Under the pieces are notes generated by a model, which saw only the letters and a program-made list of their open reading frames with translations, was not told the origin of the DNA and made no database searches. From Rhodotorula mucilaginosa (Eukaryota > Basidiomycota > Microbotryomycetes > Sporidiobolales > Sporidiobolaceae): a DNA stretch of 64,000 nt. This document shows positions 10,146 to 23,033 of this stretch, in pieces. Every line of letters begins with the position of its first letter. Position 1 is the first letter of the stretch. Location of the stretch: assembly GCA_034406715.1 (NCBI GenBank), contig CP137866.1, forward strand, positions 186,001 to 250,000, given 5' to 3'. The position numbers and the translations under genes are program-made.

Positions 10146-13100
10146 CTACTCCGGTGCTGCTGGCCGATCCTTTTTCGACTTGCCCTCCGCCGCCGTCTTT
10201 TTCTTCTTCTTCTTGACGACCTTGACTGCCGCCCCTTCGGTCGCAACCATCTCGGCGGCCGGGGCTGCCACCTCAGCGGACGATTCGATCTTTGGCGATG
10301 GCGTCGCAGCGGCCCGGGGCGTCAGAATCGGAGGCGCCGCGTCGAGACCGGGAGGCAATTCACCGTCCACATCGACAAACATGGGCGGCGGAGTCGGTTC
10401 TCGTGGCGGGGGAGGGGATGTTGGCCTCGGTGGTGCTTGCGGTGAAGGAGAGCGGAGGTCGAAGTCGAGTTTGACGATCGGGATGGCGTCGACTGGATCC
10501 TCCTCGTCGGAGGGCAGACCGGTCTGGTAAGACGCCGTGCGAGAGGAAAGCCCCACTCGATACGGATAATCGTACTGCGGTTCAAGCAGCTGACCACGAA
10601 AGGTCGTCAGCCTGGGCGCCCTTATCAGCGAGAAGGAGTGAGCCGCACCTGAGGAGAGTGGCCGTCTCCAGCGAGGTCGGCACGCTTCCTGGACTTTTTC
10701 GTTCCCGACTTGGTCCCCTTCTTCTTGGCTTTGATCGAACCATCGTCTCGATCAGTGGCAATGTGCCGTCTGATCGGGCGACCATAGTCGTCAACCTCGT
10801 CCACCGTGACCGTCTCGTCATCGAAAGCGGCCCACGCTGTCGGGTTCAGTGCCGCATCGAGATCGAGACCTTCCGGCGGGGCGACCAAGCTTTGCGCTTT
10901 GGGGTTGACGGGATTCAGTTCGTGCGAGAAGAAGAGCGGTTCGAGCAGCTTGAGGGAGCCCGGCGGCTGTCGACTGGACGAAGCAAAACCGCCCCCCGAA
11001 CCGTCCGCATCCTCGCCGTTCTGCTCCGGATCTGTGTCGACGAGGGCGCGCGGGAGGTCGAGACCCTGCCGCACGAGTTGCAACAACCCGCCGAGTTCCG
11101 CCGCGCGCTCTTGCAGCTCGGCGTCGGGGCTCTTTGCGCACTGCGCGAGCTGACTCTCGAGCGCAGCCGTGATCGAGCGGATCTGCTCGACGGCAGACTC
11201 GTCCCACGACTCGTAGAGCGCGCCGAGCCAGCTTGCGGTGATCTTGACGCCGTTGTGGATGTACAAGGCGAGGATGCGAGGGGGAAGAGTCGAAGTCGTG
11301 CTCGATCCGAACAGGCTGGCAATGATCGGCCGCGGGTCCTCCAGATCGCTGATGAGACCCGAGTCAGCGCTACTTGGGTAGGGAAGCAGAAAGACGGTCA
11401 AGACCCACCGGCAGTATTCTCCGCAGATCCATGCCGCTGCGCCGAGTACTTCTGCCGCATCCGAAGCTTCTCCCTCGTCGAGCAAGTCTTCGTTTTGCAG
11501 CAATGCCGACATCTTCTTTGCCCCATACGGTCGGATCTGCCTCACTCGAGCGACGACGTCGATCAGCGTGTCTCGCAGTTGAGCGCCGAGGCTCGGCATG
11601 CCCGTCGTCGCCGAGTCGGTCCCCAGAGTCCGCGCGACGTAGGTCAGCTCGACGAGGGTGTCGATCAACCAAGCAAAGTTGGTCACGTTCGAGTAGGTCG
11701 CGCTTGAACACATGCGCAGGATGAGCGAGATCACGCTGGCGCGGTACGCGGCGGAAAAGATTGGGGTGGCGGGAGCAGAGGGTATGCCGGTCGCGACCGA
11801 CTGCTGAGCGCTTTGAAGCGCAGATGCAGCCGAGGGTGCATTGGCGACAGGTCGCAGATGTGTCGAGAGCCGGCGGACGATCGCTTGCAAGTTTTGTCGG
11901 TCCGCCTGCGAGCGCATGTGTCGGCGGTGGTCAACAGCTATGCCGCATCTCTCCGGGAGACTCTCCGACGCCTACCATGACTTCAACGAGGTCGAGTGCG
12001 CGCATCCTGATCGAGAGGTCCGGGTCGTCGACGCAATTGAGGATAGTGTCGTGGTGAGTCGAGATCAAGTGAGGGTGGGTTGGCGCAATCTTGACGAGCG
12101 CGACGAGCGCAATGTACCGCACTGTGTACTGATGAAAGTCAAGAACACCGACTCTGTGAGAATGAGCCCGTCAGGAACACTCACGGTTCTGATCGAGATC
12201 TTCCAGGAAGCCGCCCAGCTTTTCGACGCAAGTTCGGGCGAGCTGCTCCCCCTCTGGACCGTTGAGCATGCCACCAACGATTGACGTCTGAATGCACTCG
12301 TAGAGGAGGGACATGGCCGGCGTCGTTTCGATCAGTTCTGTCAGGGGCGGAACCAGCTTTTTGACGAGTCGGGGTTCCTCGCGGGTGAGGACGGCGAACT
12401 GGTGGTACAGATGGTGAGCATACAGAAAACATGCCCATGCCGCCACTCGGACTTGACGCACCAGCTTGATGATCTTGATGAGCATCCAGTTGTTTGTGCT
12501 CGCGGTGAGCAGTCCGAACAACTCCGGTGCGAGCGGCAGGTACTTTCTCGGGTCTTTCCTCGCCGCCTCGCAGATGACGTTGACGGCCGACCCGACCACG
12601 CCCATGTCTTCGTCGCTCAGGCGCTCGCGGAGCCGTTCCACCCAGGGGTCCTCGCCGCGCTCCTCTCGTCCCGTCGTCAACTCCTGCACGCCCGGCCAGC
12701 TGTGCAAGATCCGCCACAGGATCAAGGTGGCTTGTCTCCGGACGAGAGGACGAGTGTGAGTCAGAAGCGACAAGAGATCTGGTCCGAGGTCGCGAGCGAG
12801 TGGAGGAGTCAAGAGGAGCGCGACGGAGGAAAGCGTCGAAGTCAAGTGGGCGACGGTGAAAGCGTTCGGCGAAGAAGAGAACATGGGCGTCGGCGGCGAC
12901 AGCAGGTCCTGTACAGATCGACGTCAGCCTCGCCTTTCGTTAGGTGATGGCGCCCGCAAACCGCACACCTTTTTGACGAGGTTGACGACGAGGACAGCGA
13001 CTTCTGTTTCGCGGTCAAAGCACTGGGAGGCGGCGAGGTACCCGATCGACTTGATGTGAGGTTTCGTGCTCGTCATGCATTCGACTATGGCGAACGACGC

Positions 13101-13368
13101 GAACGAAATGGAGTAGCCGAGCATCTCGAGCTGCCGAAGTGGGGAGGAAGGGAGCGCAAATCAGAGGTCAGGCTGCAGCGGCAGCGGAGGCGCGCGAGGT
13201 CGCACTCACATAGACGAGCTTGAGTATCGCCTCGGCTTTCAAGTCGATGTCGCTGCTCTGGATCTCTTTCCTCGTCTCGTCGAGGGCTTGCTGGACGACG
13301 CGAGCCTCATCATTCTTGTTGGCCCGGAGCGCCTTGATGAGCCCGCTGACAGTCTGCTCGAGCACCAT
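10146..13368 (-). CDS. APL5: AP-3 adaptor complex delta subunit
   Basis: Large subunit of AP-3, the coat that carries cargo from Golgi/endosome to vacuole. The N-terminus (MVLEQTVSGLIKALRANK, start 13368) and the HEAT-like blocks match delta adaptin: DIDLKAEAILKLVYV, KSIGYLAASQCFDRETEV, STNNWMLIKIIKL, YIALVALVKIAPTHPHL and DLSIRMRALDLVEVMV. The C-terminal half is a low-complexity hinge with a DDYGRPIRRH segment, a lysine-rich stretch (KAKKKGTKSGTKKSRKR) and a Pro-rich tail with VVKKKKKKT near the stop. Six or more exons. One 63-nt intron (12399-12461) keeps frame and has no stop; the family alignment (IIKL then FAVLTREEPRLVKK) says it is an intron. No separate ear domain is obvious, as in several fungal delta chains. 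Confidence 0.9.
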
Positions 13369-13895
13369 CCCGCCCGCTTGTGCTTATGCGCCTCCCAGCT
13401 CTTGTGGCTTTCCGCTCCGGATGCGGGTCGACGATTGATGACGCTGGGCGCAAGGTCGAAGCGAGGTTGTGTGTAGGTTACAGACTGGTCGGTCAGCGGC
13501 CGTCACCGAAATGTTCTCCAAAGCGTCGACCAGTATCGATAATCAGTGTGTACAGTACAGCGGGTCACTCGTCCGCAAGCCCTCGGCGCAGCAGCCCTGC
13601 GATCGTTCCATTACAAATGCTCATTACAATCGTCTCAATTTCTGCATTACGAATTTGGTTTTCCAAAAGTATCGCAAGTATAGCGAGATCTCCTCAGTGC
13701 TGATTTGCCACGCTGACAATGAGTCCTTCCCAAGCTTGACTGCGGTTTATGGATTGCGACGCCATCGCGGCGCATTTGCACGCGACCCAGTTGAGTTTGA
13801 TCGACTCCGCTGCCGGCCGTCGGCCGAGAGAGAGCCAGAATTGGATCCAGCTCCATGCCTTTCGCGGTTTCTAATCACGCCCCTATGCAGTCAAG
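13369..13895. promoter_or_regulatory. Divergent promoter region, AP-3 delta / MFS transporter
   Basis: 527 bp separate the AP-3 delta ATG (minus) from the MFS ATG (plus). Both 5' ends and their promoters must lie here. It is less GC-rich than the flanking exons (for example 13610-13700) and has no coding-like frame. I see no clear TATA element. Confidence 0.55.
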
Positions 13896-16517
13896 ATGAC
13901 GGAAGCGCCAGCACCGACTGGCTATGCCGATGCAAGCGCTCTCATCGAGCAAGGACGGCAACCTGCAGCACTTCCGCCAGCCGTGCCGGTCGTCGTCCCC
14001 AGCAGCCGCGGCTCCTCGATACGGTCTGCAACATCCGCCGATGCAGCAGATAGACCCGACATCGAGACTCTCCAGGCGACTCCGAACCGAACAAGTCCGA
14101 CACCCGAAAAGGACGACGATGCCAAGTCGAAGGGCGAAGTCGAGTTGTCAGGATTCCACGCGAACGGGCTCGCGGACCAGACCAGCTATATGTGCGTACA
14201 TTCTTTCACCATCCTTAGACAGGGAATACCACTGACATGAACCTCTACTTCCATCAGGCCGGTGAAACAAATCCTGGTGGTCTTCATGTCGCTTCAGCTC
14301 GCAGGTAGGTGTTCCTCGGTCGGCCCAAATGCGCCGCCATCACTCACATACTAGCCTGCTCCGGCACATAGTCTTCCTCAGTTTCCTCGATCAGACTATA
14401 ATATCTGCGGCCTTGCCCGTCATCTCGGCCTACTTCGACTCCGGCCGCTCTTCAAGCTTCGTCGGATCGGCATACCTCCTCACCTCAACGGCGATGCAAC
14501 CCATCTGGGGCCGCTTGTCCGATGTCTTTGGGCGCAAGGTCACCCTCCTCGCTTGCGTCGTGGTGTTCATCATCGGCTCGCTCGCGTGCGCCGTCGCGCA
14601 GACGATGATCCAGCTCATCGTCTTTCGCGGCATGCAAGGCTTCGGCGGCGGTGGACTCATCACGCTCACGCTGATCATCATCAGCGACGTCGTCTCGCTC
14701 CGAGATCGCGGCAAGTACCAAGGCGTGACCGAGATCACCATCGCCATCGCGAACGGCGGAGGGCCCCTTCTCGGTGGCGTCATGGCAGAGAAGATCTCGT
14801 GGCGTTGGTGCTTCTGGATTAATCTCCCCATTGGAGGGTTCTGTCTCGCCGTCATCGTCTTCTTCCTACCGCTCAAGCCGGTCCACGGAAGCATTAAAGA
14901 GTGGGTCGCTCGTTCGTTCCCTTCCAGGTCTCGCGCTCCTTGCACTCTCGCGCTCCTTGCACTGATGTTTTGGAGAGTCCTGCAGAAAACTACTCAAGAT
15001 CGACTACGGCGGCGCGTTATTGACCATCGCAGCGAGCGTCCTCATCATCCTCCCTCTGAATTGGGGAGGAACGTCGTTCCCTTGGGTCTCCGGTCCGGTG
15101 TTGGGGTGCCTCCTCTCTGGCGTCGCCGCCTTTGCGCTCTTCTTCTTCTGGGAATGGAAATTCGCAAAGATCCCGGTCGCACCGCGTGAATCTCTTTCTC
15201 GTTTGTCCGCAGGACTCTTCGGCCTCGCCTTCGCTGACTGCATTTTTTGGCGTCTCGTGTCCTGTCCTCGTTGATGTTGATCCACAGCCTACATCTTCAA
15301 GAATCCGACGGTCGCCGCTGTCTTCTTCGTTACACTGTTGGCCGGTGGCGTTGTTCGTCCCAGACGCTTCCCAACCTTCCGACCTGTGGGCGACTGACAC
15401 CCTCCCCTTATCCCGCAGATCCTCAGCCAAATATACTACCTGCCGCAATACTATCAGATCGCTCGCGGCGAGTCGCCAATCCGATCCGGTGTGCTGGTCA
15501 TCGCCCTATTCCTCTCCACCACATTCTTCGTCTTTGTCGCCGGCCAGCTCGTCTCCAAAACGGGCGAATACAAGGTGCGTTTCTTCCGTATAGCCCATGC
15601 TGACGAACTCCTCGCCCCTGACAACGTGCGTCTTCGGTGGTTGCAGCCTTTCATTGTGGGCGGTTACGCAATCTGGGCGATCGGTCTCGGTCTGCTGTCG
15701 ACGCTCGACGAAAACACTTCGACCGCCAAAATCATTGGCTATCAGGTCCTGAACGGATGTAAGTGCGGGCGTGAGCATTCGAGACTGAGGTCCCGCCGCC
15801 GAAGGCTGATCCCGGCTCCTTCATGCAGTCGGGCAAGGTCAGACTTTGCAAACGTGCGTCCACGGTTCCCGAGTCTGTTGCGCTTCTCCCTCTGACCCTG
15901 AAGACTATCCGCAGTACGATGGTCGCTGCTCAAGCCGCCGTAGACCGTTCCGAGATGAGCGTCGTGACGAGCGTGCGAAATTTCATGCGCTCGCTGGGTG
16001 GGACCATCTTCCTCGTCATCGGAGCGACCATCATGTGAGTGAACCGCAGGGTTCTCGCATCGATACCCTGTTCCTGTACTGAAGAAGGATCTTTCCACTC
16101 GACAGCAACAACACCTTGCGCTCGCGTCTCGGTCAGCTCGGATTCGATCCGGGAGTCGTCTCCGCCGTCATCGACGACCCGACCGCCATCTGGCCGACGT
16201 CCGCCTCGGTGAACCCGACGCTGCAAGGTCTCGCGGCTGCCGACAAGGCCGAGATCGTGAAAGCTTGGGTGCGCGGGTTCCGGACGCTCATGCACGTCCT
16301 GACGGGCCTCATCGGGGCCAACGCCCTGGTGGCGCTCATCTTCCTCAAGCGGCACTCGCTCTCCCGTGCGGACGAGGAGGCACTCAAGGCGCGGGGCAAA
16401 GATTGGGCCAGGGATCGCAAGGAGAAGAAGCGTAAGGGCGCGGGCGCAGCAGCTTCAGGCGTCGAGAAGGGCGAAGCTGAGCTAGAGGATCTAGAGAAGG
16501 CAGAGAAAGCCTCGTAG
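13896..16517 (+). CDS. Major facilitator superfamily transporter, DHA2 (14-spanner) type
   Basis: Proton-coupled drug/metabolite exporter of the plasma membrane. After a hydrophilic N-terminus of about 105 residues, TM1 carries the DHA2 motif FLDQTIISAALPVI. Motif A follows (GRLSDVFGRKVTLL), then motif C with its downstream sequence (GPLLGGVMAEKISWRWCFWI). Later membrane segments include GGALLTIAASVLIILPLNWG and GVLVIALFLSTTFFVFVAGQ. The start MTEAPAPTGY at 13896 is the first ATG in the exon. About nine exons; joins such as AT|GTGCGT to CAG|G restore M-P-V-K-Q. The C-terminal tail is cytosolic and charged (ARDRKEKKRKG ... EKAEKAS). No cluster of biosynthetic genes is adjacent, so the substrate cannot be guessed. 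Confidence 0.9.
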
Positions 16518-16908
16518 AGCGATCTTCACGACATTTGTAAGACTCCTTAGATTACAGTATATCGGATGCCGGCGTACTGTATGCATATGGTCAGAATGCA
16601 AAAGGATCGAATCTGCGCAAGCTGCGCACCGTTGTGCCGACTCGGCCGGAAGCGGCCCCGGCGCGTCCAAGCAAGTTGACGCGTGTCGCGAAGATGAGGC
16701 GCGCTTTTTTCTCTCGGTGTTTGGCGCCGTCCTCTTGCTTCTGCCATACGACTCGGCTACGCTTTCTGACTCAGTATAGGGACTCGTACACGCTCGCTAT
16801 CCACACACACTCCTTTGGCAAGGTCTCTCAGTCCGGTCTCGATCCAACTCTTCGTCGCTCGCTCGCTCCCCCTTTTCCCCTGTCAATCAACCCGAACGCG
16901 GCCGCACC
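16518..16908. other. Intergenic: MFS 3' flank and aspartic-protease promoter
   Basis: 391 bp with pyrimidine-rich DNA just upstream of the protease ATG, as is common at highly expressed fungal genes. It holds a TGACTCA element (listed separately). No coding-like frame. Confidence 0.6.
16767..16773. promoter_or_regulatory. TGACTCA (Gcn4/AP-1-type) element upstream of the protease gene
   Basis: A perfect TGACTCA heptamer lies about 140 bp upstream of the protease ATG. Gcn4/Cpc1 (amino-acid starvation) and AP-1-like factors bind this site in fungi. A link to nitrogen or amino-acid control of the protease is inference; a heptamer occurs by chance roughly every 8 kb counting both strands. Confidence 0.3.
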
Positions 16909-19136
16909 ATGCTCGCGTCTTCCGCCCTCTCCGCTCTCCTGGCCCTGGCGGCTTCAGTGACCTTGGCGACTCCGGCAGCCGGCATCACTATCGAGCTTCA
17001 GAAGCGCGACGACTTGAGCATCCAGAACTCGGACGGCAGTGTCAACTTTGCCGCTCTCCAGGCCGAGACGGCCCACCTCTCGACGTGAGTCGGCCCTTGA
17101 GAGACGCGCATACGCATGCACGCTGACACGGGACACGCTCAATCTTGACAGCAAGTACCAGCGCGTGAGTTGGGGATGGCAAAGACCGCTGGCGGGTCTT
17201 CTCAACGGCGACTAACGCTTTTGCATCGATCCGCGTCCAGAATCGCGAGACGTGGCGGTACCATGCCTTTGGCGGTAACGATCCGGAAGCACGCATGGCT
17301 CGCGAGAAGCGCAGCAGCGTCGAGAAGCGCGCGGTCGCGGGCACTCTGACGCTCAGCAACCCGTCTTACGCGAGTAAGCTTCCCGGCTCCTCCTTCGCCC
17401 CTCGTACCCAGGTCACCCCTGATTGATCCGGTTTCGATTTCATTGCGCAGAATGGTTCGGCACTGTTTCGGCCGGAACGCCCGTAAGTCAAGCCCGCGAG
17501 CAAAGGCGCCATCGGAACTCGCCTCGCTGACAGACGCGCTGTTCCCACGACAGGCCCAAAACTTCAACATGTACTTTGACACGGGCTCGTCCGACTTTAC
17601 CGTCGCTTCGACCAACTGCCCGAACTCCAAGTGCGGAACGAAGGACCGCTACGACGTTGCCGCCTCGTCGACGGCGGTCCAGACTTCCACTTATGTCCGC
17701 ACCAACTTTGTTGACGGAACCACGTCGGAAGGGTAAGTCTCGCGCGCCGCGATCCCGGGGGTCTTTTTTTGAACAGGACTGACGCGGTCCTACGAGCAGG
17801 CCCCTGGTTCGCGACACTGTCAGCATCGCCGGCGTTACCGTGCAATCGCAGGACATCGTTGCGGCCTCCTCGCTTTCTAGCAGTGTCGCCAACATCGACT
17901 CGGACGGGTGAGTCGAGAATATCTCCATAGCATCAAGATGATCGTGTTGGCTGACTCATGTGCACTCTACAGACTGTACGCTGCTGTCTCCGCGCACAAT
18001 CGAGCACGCGGGCGTGCAAATTGACGCATTTTACTCCCCCAACCAGGATGGGTCTCGCTTACCCGGCGCTCTCGAGTGCTTACTCGAGCTCTTTCATGTT
18101 CACCGCTGTCAACGAAGGACAGTACCTCTACCCGTGGTTCTCTCTCGGACTCACCAACTCGGCCGGCGGCACGTCGACCCTCACGTTCGGTTCCTTCAAC
18201 CGCCGTTACCTCGCCGGCTCGGTGCGCTACTTCCCGGTCGCCCGGCAGCCGGGTGTCACGTACAGGACCTACTGGCAGATCTCTGGAAGTGCGTTTTGCG
18301 CGACACCATTCTTTTGGCACACCTCCCTCCTTCGATGGACTGAACTCTTTTCTTCTGCAACCAGGCAACCCGTACGTCAACGGACTTCCGGCCGGCTCGC
18401 GCGTCAACCACATCCTCGACTCGGGCACGACGCTCATCGTGGTAAGTTCTTGATCTGTCTCGACCAAAGCGCCGGATGGTCTTGAGCTGATTTATTCTTT
18501 TCAGGCTCCGACGAGTGCCGCGGCTACTTTCTACTCCAACGTTCCCGGCTCTCAATACTACAACAACGGCTACTACACTTACGTTCGTTGCTCCTGTCCT
18601 GCTGTCCTTCCCCGATGCACGCGGCTGAAACCAGCCTGTTCCGTTCCTGCAGCCTTGCAACCAGGCTCCGAGCGTTTCCTTCTCGTTCGGCCTCATTGCC
18701 AGCCAGCTCTTCGGTGTCCTCCCCGAGGGTGCGCTTTTCGAGTTCGTCGAGATGGTGAAACGTTGCTCGTTGCTGATCTCGTGTGGCGTTTTGCGCAGAG
18801 TTCAACCTCGGTTACATCGCGGAGGACCCGACCCGCTGCGTCGGTGCGGTTGTTGGCCTCGACCTCGGCGTCGGCACTTCGTGGATCCTCGGAGATGCTT
18901 TCCGTACGTCTTCGCTGCGCGTTGTCTTCGGTTTTCGGCGAGCACAAACGCTAACTCCTTCACCTGGTGCACCTGTCTCGATGGAACGAACCGCCAGTCA
19001 CGGCACGTTGACACTTTGCGCGATCGACCCCCGAGGTTTGTTCTCGAGCTGACCAAATCTCTCACATCCACAGAACGTCTACGTCATCCACGACATCGGC
19101 CAGAACCGCATCGGTCTCGCTCCGCCCCGGCACTGA
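16909..19136 (+). CDS. Secreted pepsin-family (A1) aspartic endopeptidase
   Basis: Acid protease made as a secreted zymogen. The N-terminus (MLASSALSALLALAASVTLA) is a classic signal peptide, followed by a propeptide of about 90 residues with dibasic Kex2-type sites (REKR, VEKR). The mature enzyme has both catalytic motifs, FDTGSSDF and DSGTTLI, plus the flap-region and C-terminal features GTSWILGDAF and YVIHDIGQNRIGLAP. About ten exons with very short introns; the tripeptide-scale exon encoding KYQR (from about 17153) is notable. Product about 430 residues, normal for A1 enzymes. No GPI-type hydrophobic tail, so it is probably released. First of the secreted-protein genes in the 16.9-28.7 kb stretch. 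Confidence 0.93.
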
Positions 19137-20603
19137 GCGCAGTTCCCGACGCGCCTGCGATCGTAACCAAACGTGCTCGGACTCTGCCTCTTTTTTCCTC
19201 TCCTCCCTCATATCATCATCTGTTCCTATACTCGTGTATGCCGCACTCGGTTGCTCCCGTTACTTGACCTCAGACCTGCGTAGAAATGCGATCAGTTGTT
19301 GACTGCGAGAACACATGCACAAAGATTGGATGAACGACGAGCAACGGCCGAGATTCCGTTTTCCACCTGGCTGCAGTCCGCCTACAGTACTAATTACCTA
19401 GCCTCGCAAGTCAACGACGCGGAAAATGCGTTACTCTACCCCCGCCGGCCATCGCAGATTAATTGCTCTCGTCGCTGGCGTTCAGGTCCCTTGGCGGAGT
19501 CCGGCAAATCTGCCCTTCCCTTGAACAAAGGCTTCGTCCGTATCATATGTACGGGTGGGCGGCAGGGCGATCGGCAAGATCGCCAAGGCCCGTGGTCTCT
19601 GCAGCAAAGCGATAATGAGATCTTCGGTGGCTCCTCCTAGAGCGGCCAAAGATGAGGCTCGTCTCCTACGCCACGTCCAAGCGATGCACGCTTGCCTGTT
19701 TGCTGCCAGTATCTCGTACAGCCTCAGCATCTGAAGAGCCTGTGAGCTAATTTGGTCGCTTCCTCAGTCGGCCGCCGTGACCACACTCGCAGCCGAGCAT
19801 CATCAACGCCCGTGCATTCTGGCCGACAGCTGCCCGAGGGGAGCACGGCGTGTATAAGCCAACACGGAGACAAAGCGCCGTGGCGGCGGATTAAGAGAGA
19901 AGCGCCGAGGACTACGCGCAACGAGATTGAGAAGGTTGCAAGTACGTTCGACCGCGGCGGTGGTTGATTACGCCCAGCTTGCAGGGGTCGCGTCGAGCGT
20001 GTTCTTTGTTTAGTCACAGCACTGTGATTACTGTACATGTAGACCTAGGGGGAGAGCCCGCGGCCAAGCTCAGCGTCCGAGACCCAAGCCGGCATACTCG
20101 AGCTTGGCTTTCAACACGTCAAAGCTCCTCCAGTCCCTCGTCGGGTGGCAGGGAGCCAGCGCTGACTCCGGGACCGTGCGCGATCAGTATAAGAGTAGAA
20201 AGCGAGATTGCCCTGGTCCGCAAGCATGCCTGCGATAACTTAAGCTGCGAGCTTCAGCTCGAGTCCCGTGAAAGCGCGTCGAGTCGCGTGCGTGGCGCGT
20301 CCAAGCTTGCTTGCGTTGAAGGCCGCGGCCGATCGATGTCAAGACGGAATTCTTGTCTTCGCGCAAACAAACGACAGGAGCGTAAGTCCGGACCCTGTTC
20401 GTCCTCGGTGTGTCCGGCGTCGCCGCCAATCCTTGCCTTTCCTTTCCCGATAGCTTTCATTCTCTTACACGGACACGGCTTCGACTCGACCACGCCCCAG
20501 CACCTGGTGTACGCTCGCTTCAATCGATTCCGAAATCGCCATCGTGTTTGCCGTGCACATCGACTGGCATTGTTAGGCGTCTCGCACGACGTTCAGCGGA
20601 ACC
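19137..20603. other. Gene-poor interval between protease and GH5 genes
   Basis: Nearly 1.5 kb without a convincing gene. The open frames here are short and rich in Arg, Ser and Cys, as expected for shadow frames of GC-rich DNA. A TATAAG box occurs at 20188-20193, about 410 bp upstream of the GH5 ATG. No tRNA-like fold or repeat array was recognised. Confidence 0.55.
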
Positions 20604-23033
20604 ATGTACAGTCTCTTCGCCTTGTGGGCAATCGTAGCCGCGAATTCGGCGCTCGCATCTGTGCACGACTTGAACAACCGCCTTTCACATGAAGACGCCG
20701 TCGCTGCCGCCGCGAAAGCGAATCGTCTGCTTAAACGGTACCCTCCGGACCGCGCGACCTTTGCAATCACCACCACGCCGGCATTCGCGGCGACCAGCAC
20801 GGTCGTCGCTGCGCTCGGAGAGGCGACGCAGGGCGCTTCCGGCGCGTTCAACCCGAACGTCGCATTCAACCCGCTCGCCGCCACCCCGACGACCTGCGCG
20901 CCGTCATACACGGCACCGACCATGATCACCGGGACCGGCACCCTTCCGAAGCCCAGCACATTCGTCAAGAAAAGATTCGGGGATCGTTTCCTGAACCTCG
21001 ATGGCGCGCCGTTTACGATCGTCGGTCCGAGTACGTCTGCATCTCGCCTTTCTTCCCGTGCGCAATCCTAACAGAACTGAACACACACAGATATCTACTG
21101 GATCTGCCAGGTGCGTAGACGCGTGCAGACGCGATGTGTACGCACATTTCCTGACTCACCTAACTTTGCGCTCAGGATGAAAACTACGGTCCGGTCGGAT
21201 CTTACACCGACAAGGGTCGAGTGCGCGAGGCACTCGCGATTGCCGTCGCTATGGGTGCCAACACGGTACGTTCTACCTCTCCGTATCCTGCGCACTGGCT
21301 TGCCCGACTGATCATTTCATTTCTTCGCTTTTCCCGAATTGCTAATCGATGCAGATCCGCCTGCACTCCTGCGGCATCTCGACCGGTACATACTTCGGTA
21401 CCAACCCGTACAACCTGAACCCGGGGCTGTTCAAGTACAACGAAGCTGCAGTAAGCCTTGCGCCGGCACGTGCGCAGGCACGGGCGCTGCCGGTGTCCGC
21501 TACCCCCGCACGAGGCATTGACTCACTCGCCATGCTCGCAGTGGGACATCCGCGACTATGTCATCTACGCCGCAGGCCAGTATGGTCTTAGGATCGTCCT
21601 CCCGCTGACGGACAACTAGTAAGCCGCGTCCTTAGACGCGTCCGCTGTTCCCCTTGCGGTCCGGCTGACGGCTCTTCTTGCTCACACATTCAGCAAGTAC
21701 TATCACGGTGGTCGGTCTTGACGCCGAAAAGCTCGAACGATTTGGGAGGGCTCACTTCTGACTGCATGTAATCGCAGGAAAATACGATTTCATCGACTTC
21801 CGAAACGCCGACCCTTCGAACGCAGGGTCCTCTTTCTACACGAACCGAGCCGTCCAGGGCTCTTACCTGGTAAATCCTTGCGTCCGCTCCTTTCTGCCGC
21901 TGTCCCTCTAACGAGAAGCTTACACGTGCTTCGTTCGCGCAGGCGTACGTCGGTCAACTTCTGAAGCGCGTCAACCCGTACAACGGGCTCACGTACGCAA
22001 ACGACCCAACGATTCTTGCGTGGGAGACCGGTAACGAGCTCGGCGGGTACATCGAGGCTGAAATGTGGCCGCCTTCGAGCTGGACGAGATCTGTCGTCAG
22101 TTACATCGCCGCGTACGACTCAAACCACTTGATCATTGACGGTACGTCACGCTCTTCCTCTCCTCATCTCGCTTCTGATTCAGCCGGAACTGATGTCGTA
22201 CGGCGGTCCTTCCCAGGTACCAACGGGTTCTACAATTGTGAGTCTGAGCGGCCCATCGCTGGGGGAACCACAGATCCGAAGCTCACGTCTGCCTTGCAGA
22301 TACCACCAAAGCGAGGTCCCAGGGCTTGCAAGTACCCGGTATCAACATCGTCACCGACCACGGCGTGAGCACTTTCCTCCCGTTGGTGCACGGTCGGAAA
22401 CGAGCGGAGCTAACGATCCAGTGACTCAGTACCCTCGCAACACTGCGCTTATCAGCACCGAGTATGATATCACGGCACCGTACTCTAAGAACTTTTTGAT
22501 TGGTGCGCGACGGAAACTTGAGCAGCTCCTCAGGCTGGCAAGCTAACTTGACCTTTTTTCCAACGTGCTCAGGCGAGTTTGACTGGACGACTACCCGATC
22601 GTCCCAATCCTTGGCAGCATACCTCTCTCTCATCGAGTCGTGGAAGCCGAACGTTGGCGAGTAAGTCGGCGGCCGGCTCCTCTTTGGCCGACCTGTTCCG
22701 TCTTGGTGAATCTATGCCTGACTTCTCGACACCGTGCTCGCGTTTCAAACAGCCTCGCCTGGAGCGTCTTCGGCCACGACGCGCAATGCTGCAACTTTGT
22801 CAAGCACAACGATGGCTACTCGTGAGTCGCTTTCGGGGGCGTGGCGTATGTGTGCGTCTTGACGGTCACAAACTGACCTTTTGATGCCACCTGCCAGCCT
22901 GTACTACCCGAACGGCAACTCTGCCGCCGACGAGGCGAACGTTCTGCTGCTTGTGCAGCATTGGTACCGTCAGACGAACCGCCCGATCCCTTCGCAGCTC
23001 GTCGGTGTGGCGTGTCCTCAGCCCGCTTTCTAA
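20604..23033 (+). CDS. Secreted glycoside hydrolase family 5, mannanase-like
   Basis: The N-terminus (MYSLFALWAIVAANSALASV) is a signal peptide. The catalytic (beta/alpha)8 domain starts near GDRFLNLDGAPFTIVGP. It carries the two GH5 carboxylates, NE in WETGNELGGY (acid/base) and the nucleophile in IGEFDW. Other family landmarks are ANTIRLHSCGIS, YGLRIVLPLTDN and DLAWSVFGHD. The pattern resembles fungal endo-beta-1,4-mannosidases and related GH5 enzymes; the exact substrate (mannan versus other beta-glycan) is not settled by sequence reading. About 12 exons, all split by 50-80-nt introns; the stop TAA is at 23031-23033. A Ser/Thr/Ala/Pro-rich spacer of about 70 residues separates signal peptide and catalytic domain. 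No carbohydrate-binding module is seen. Confidence 0.88.
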
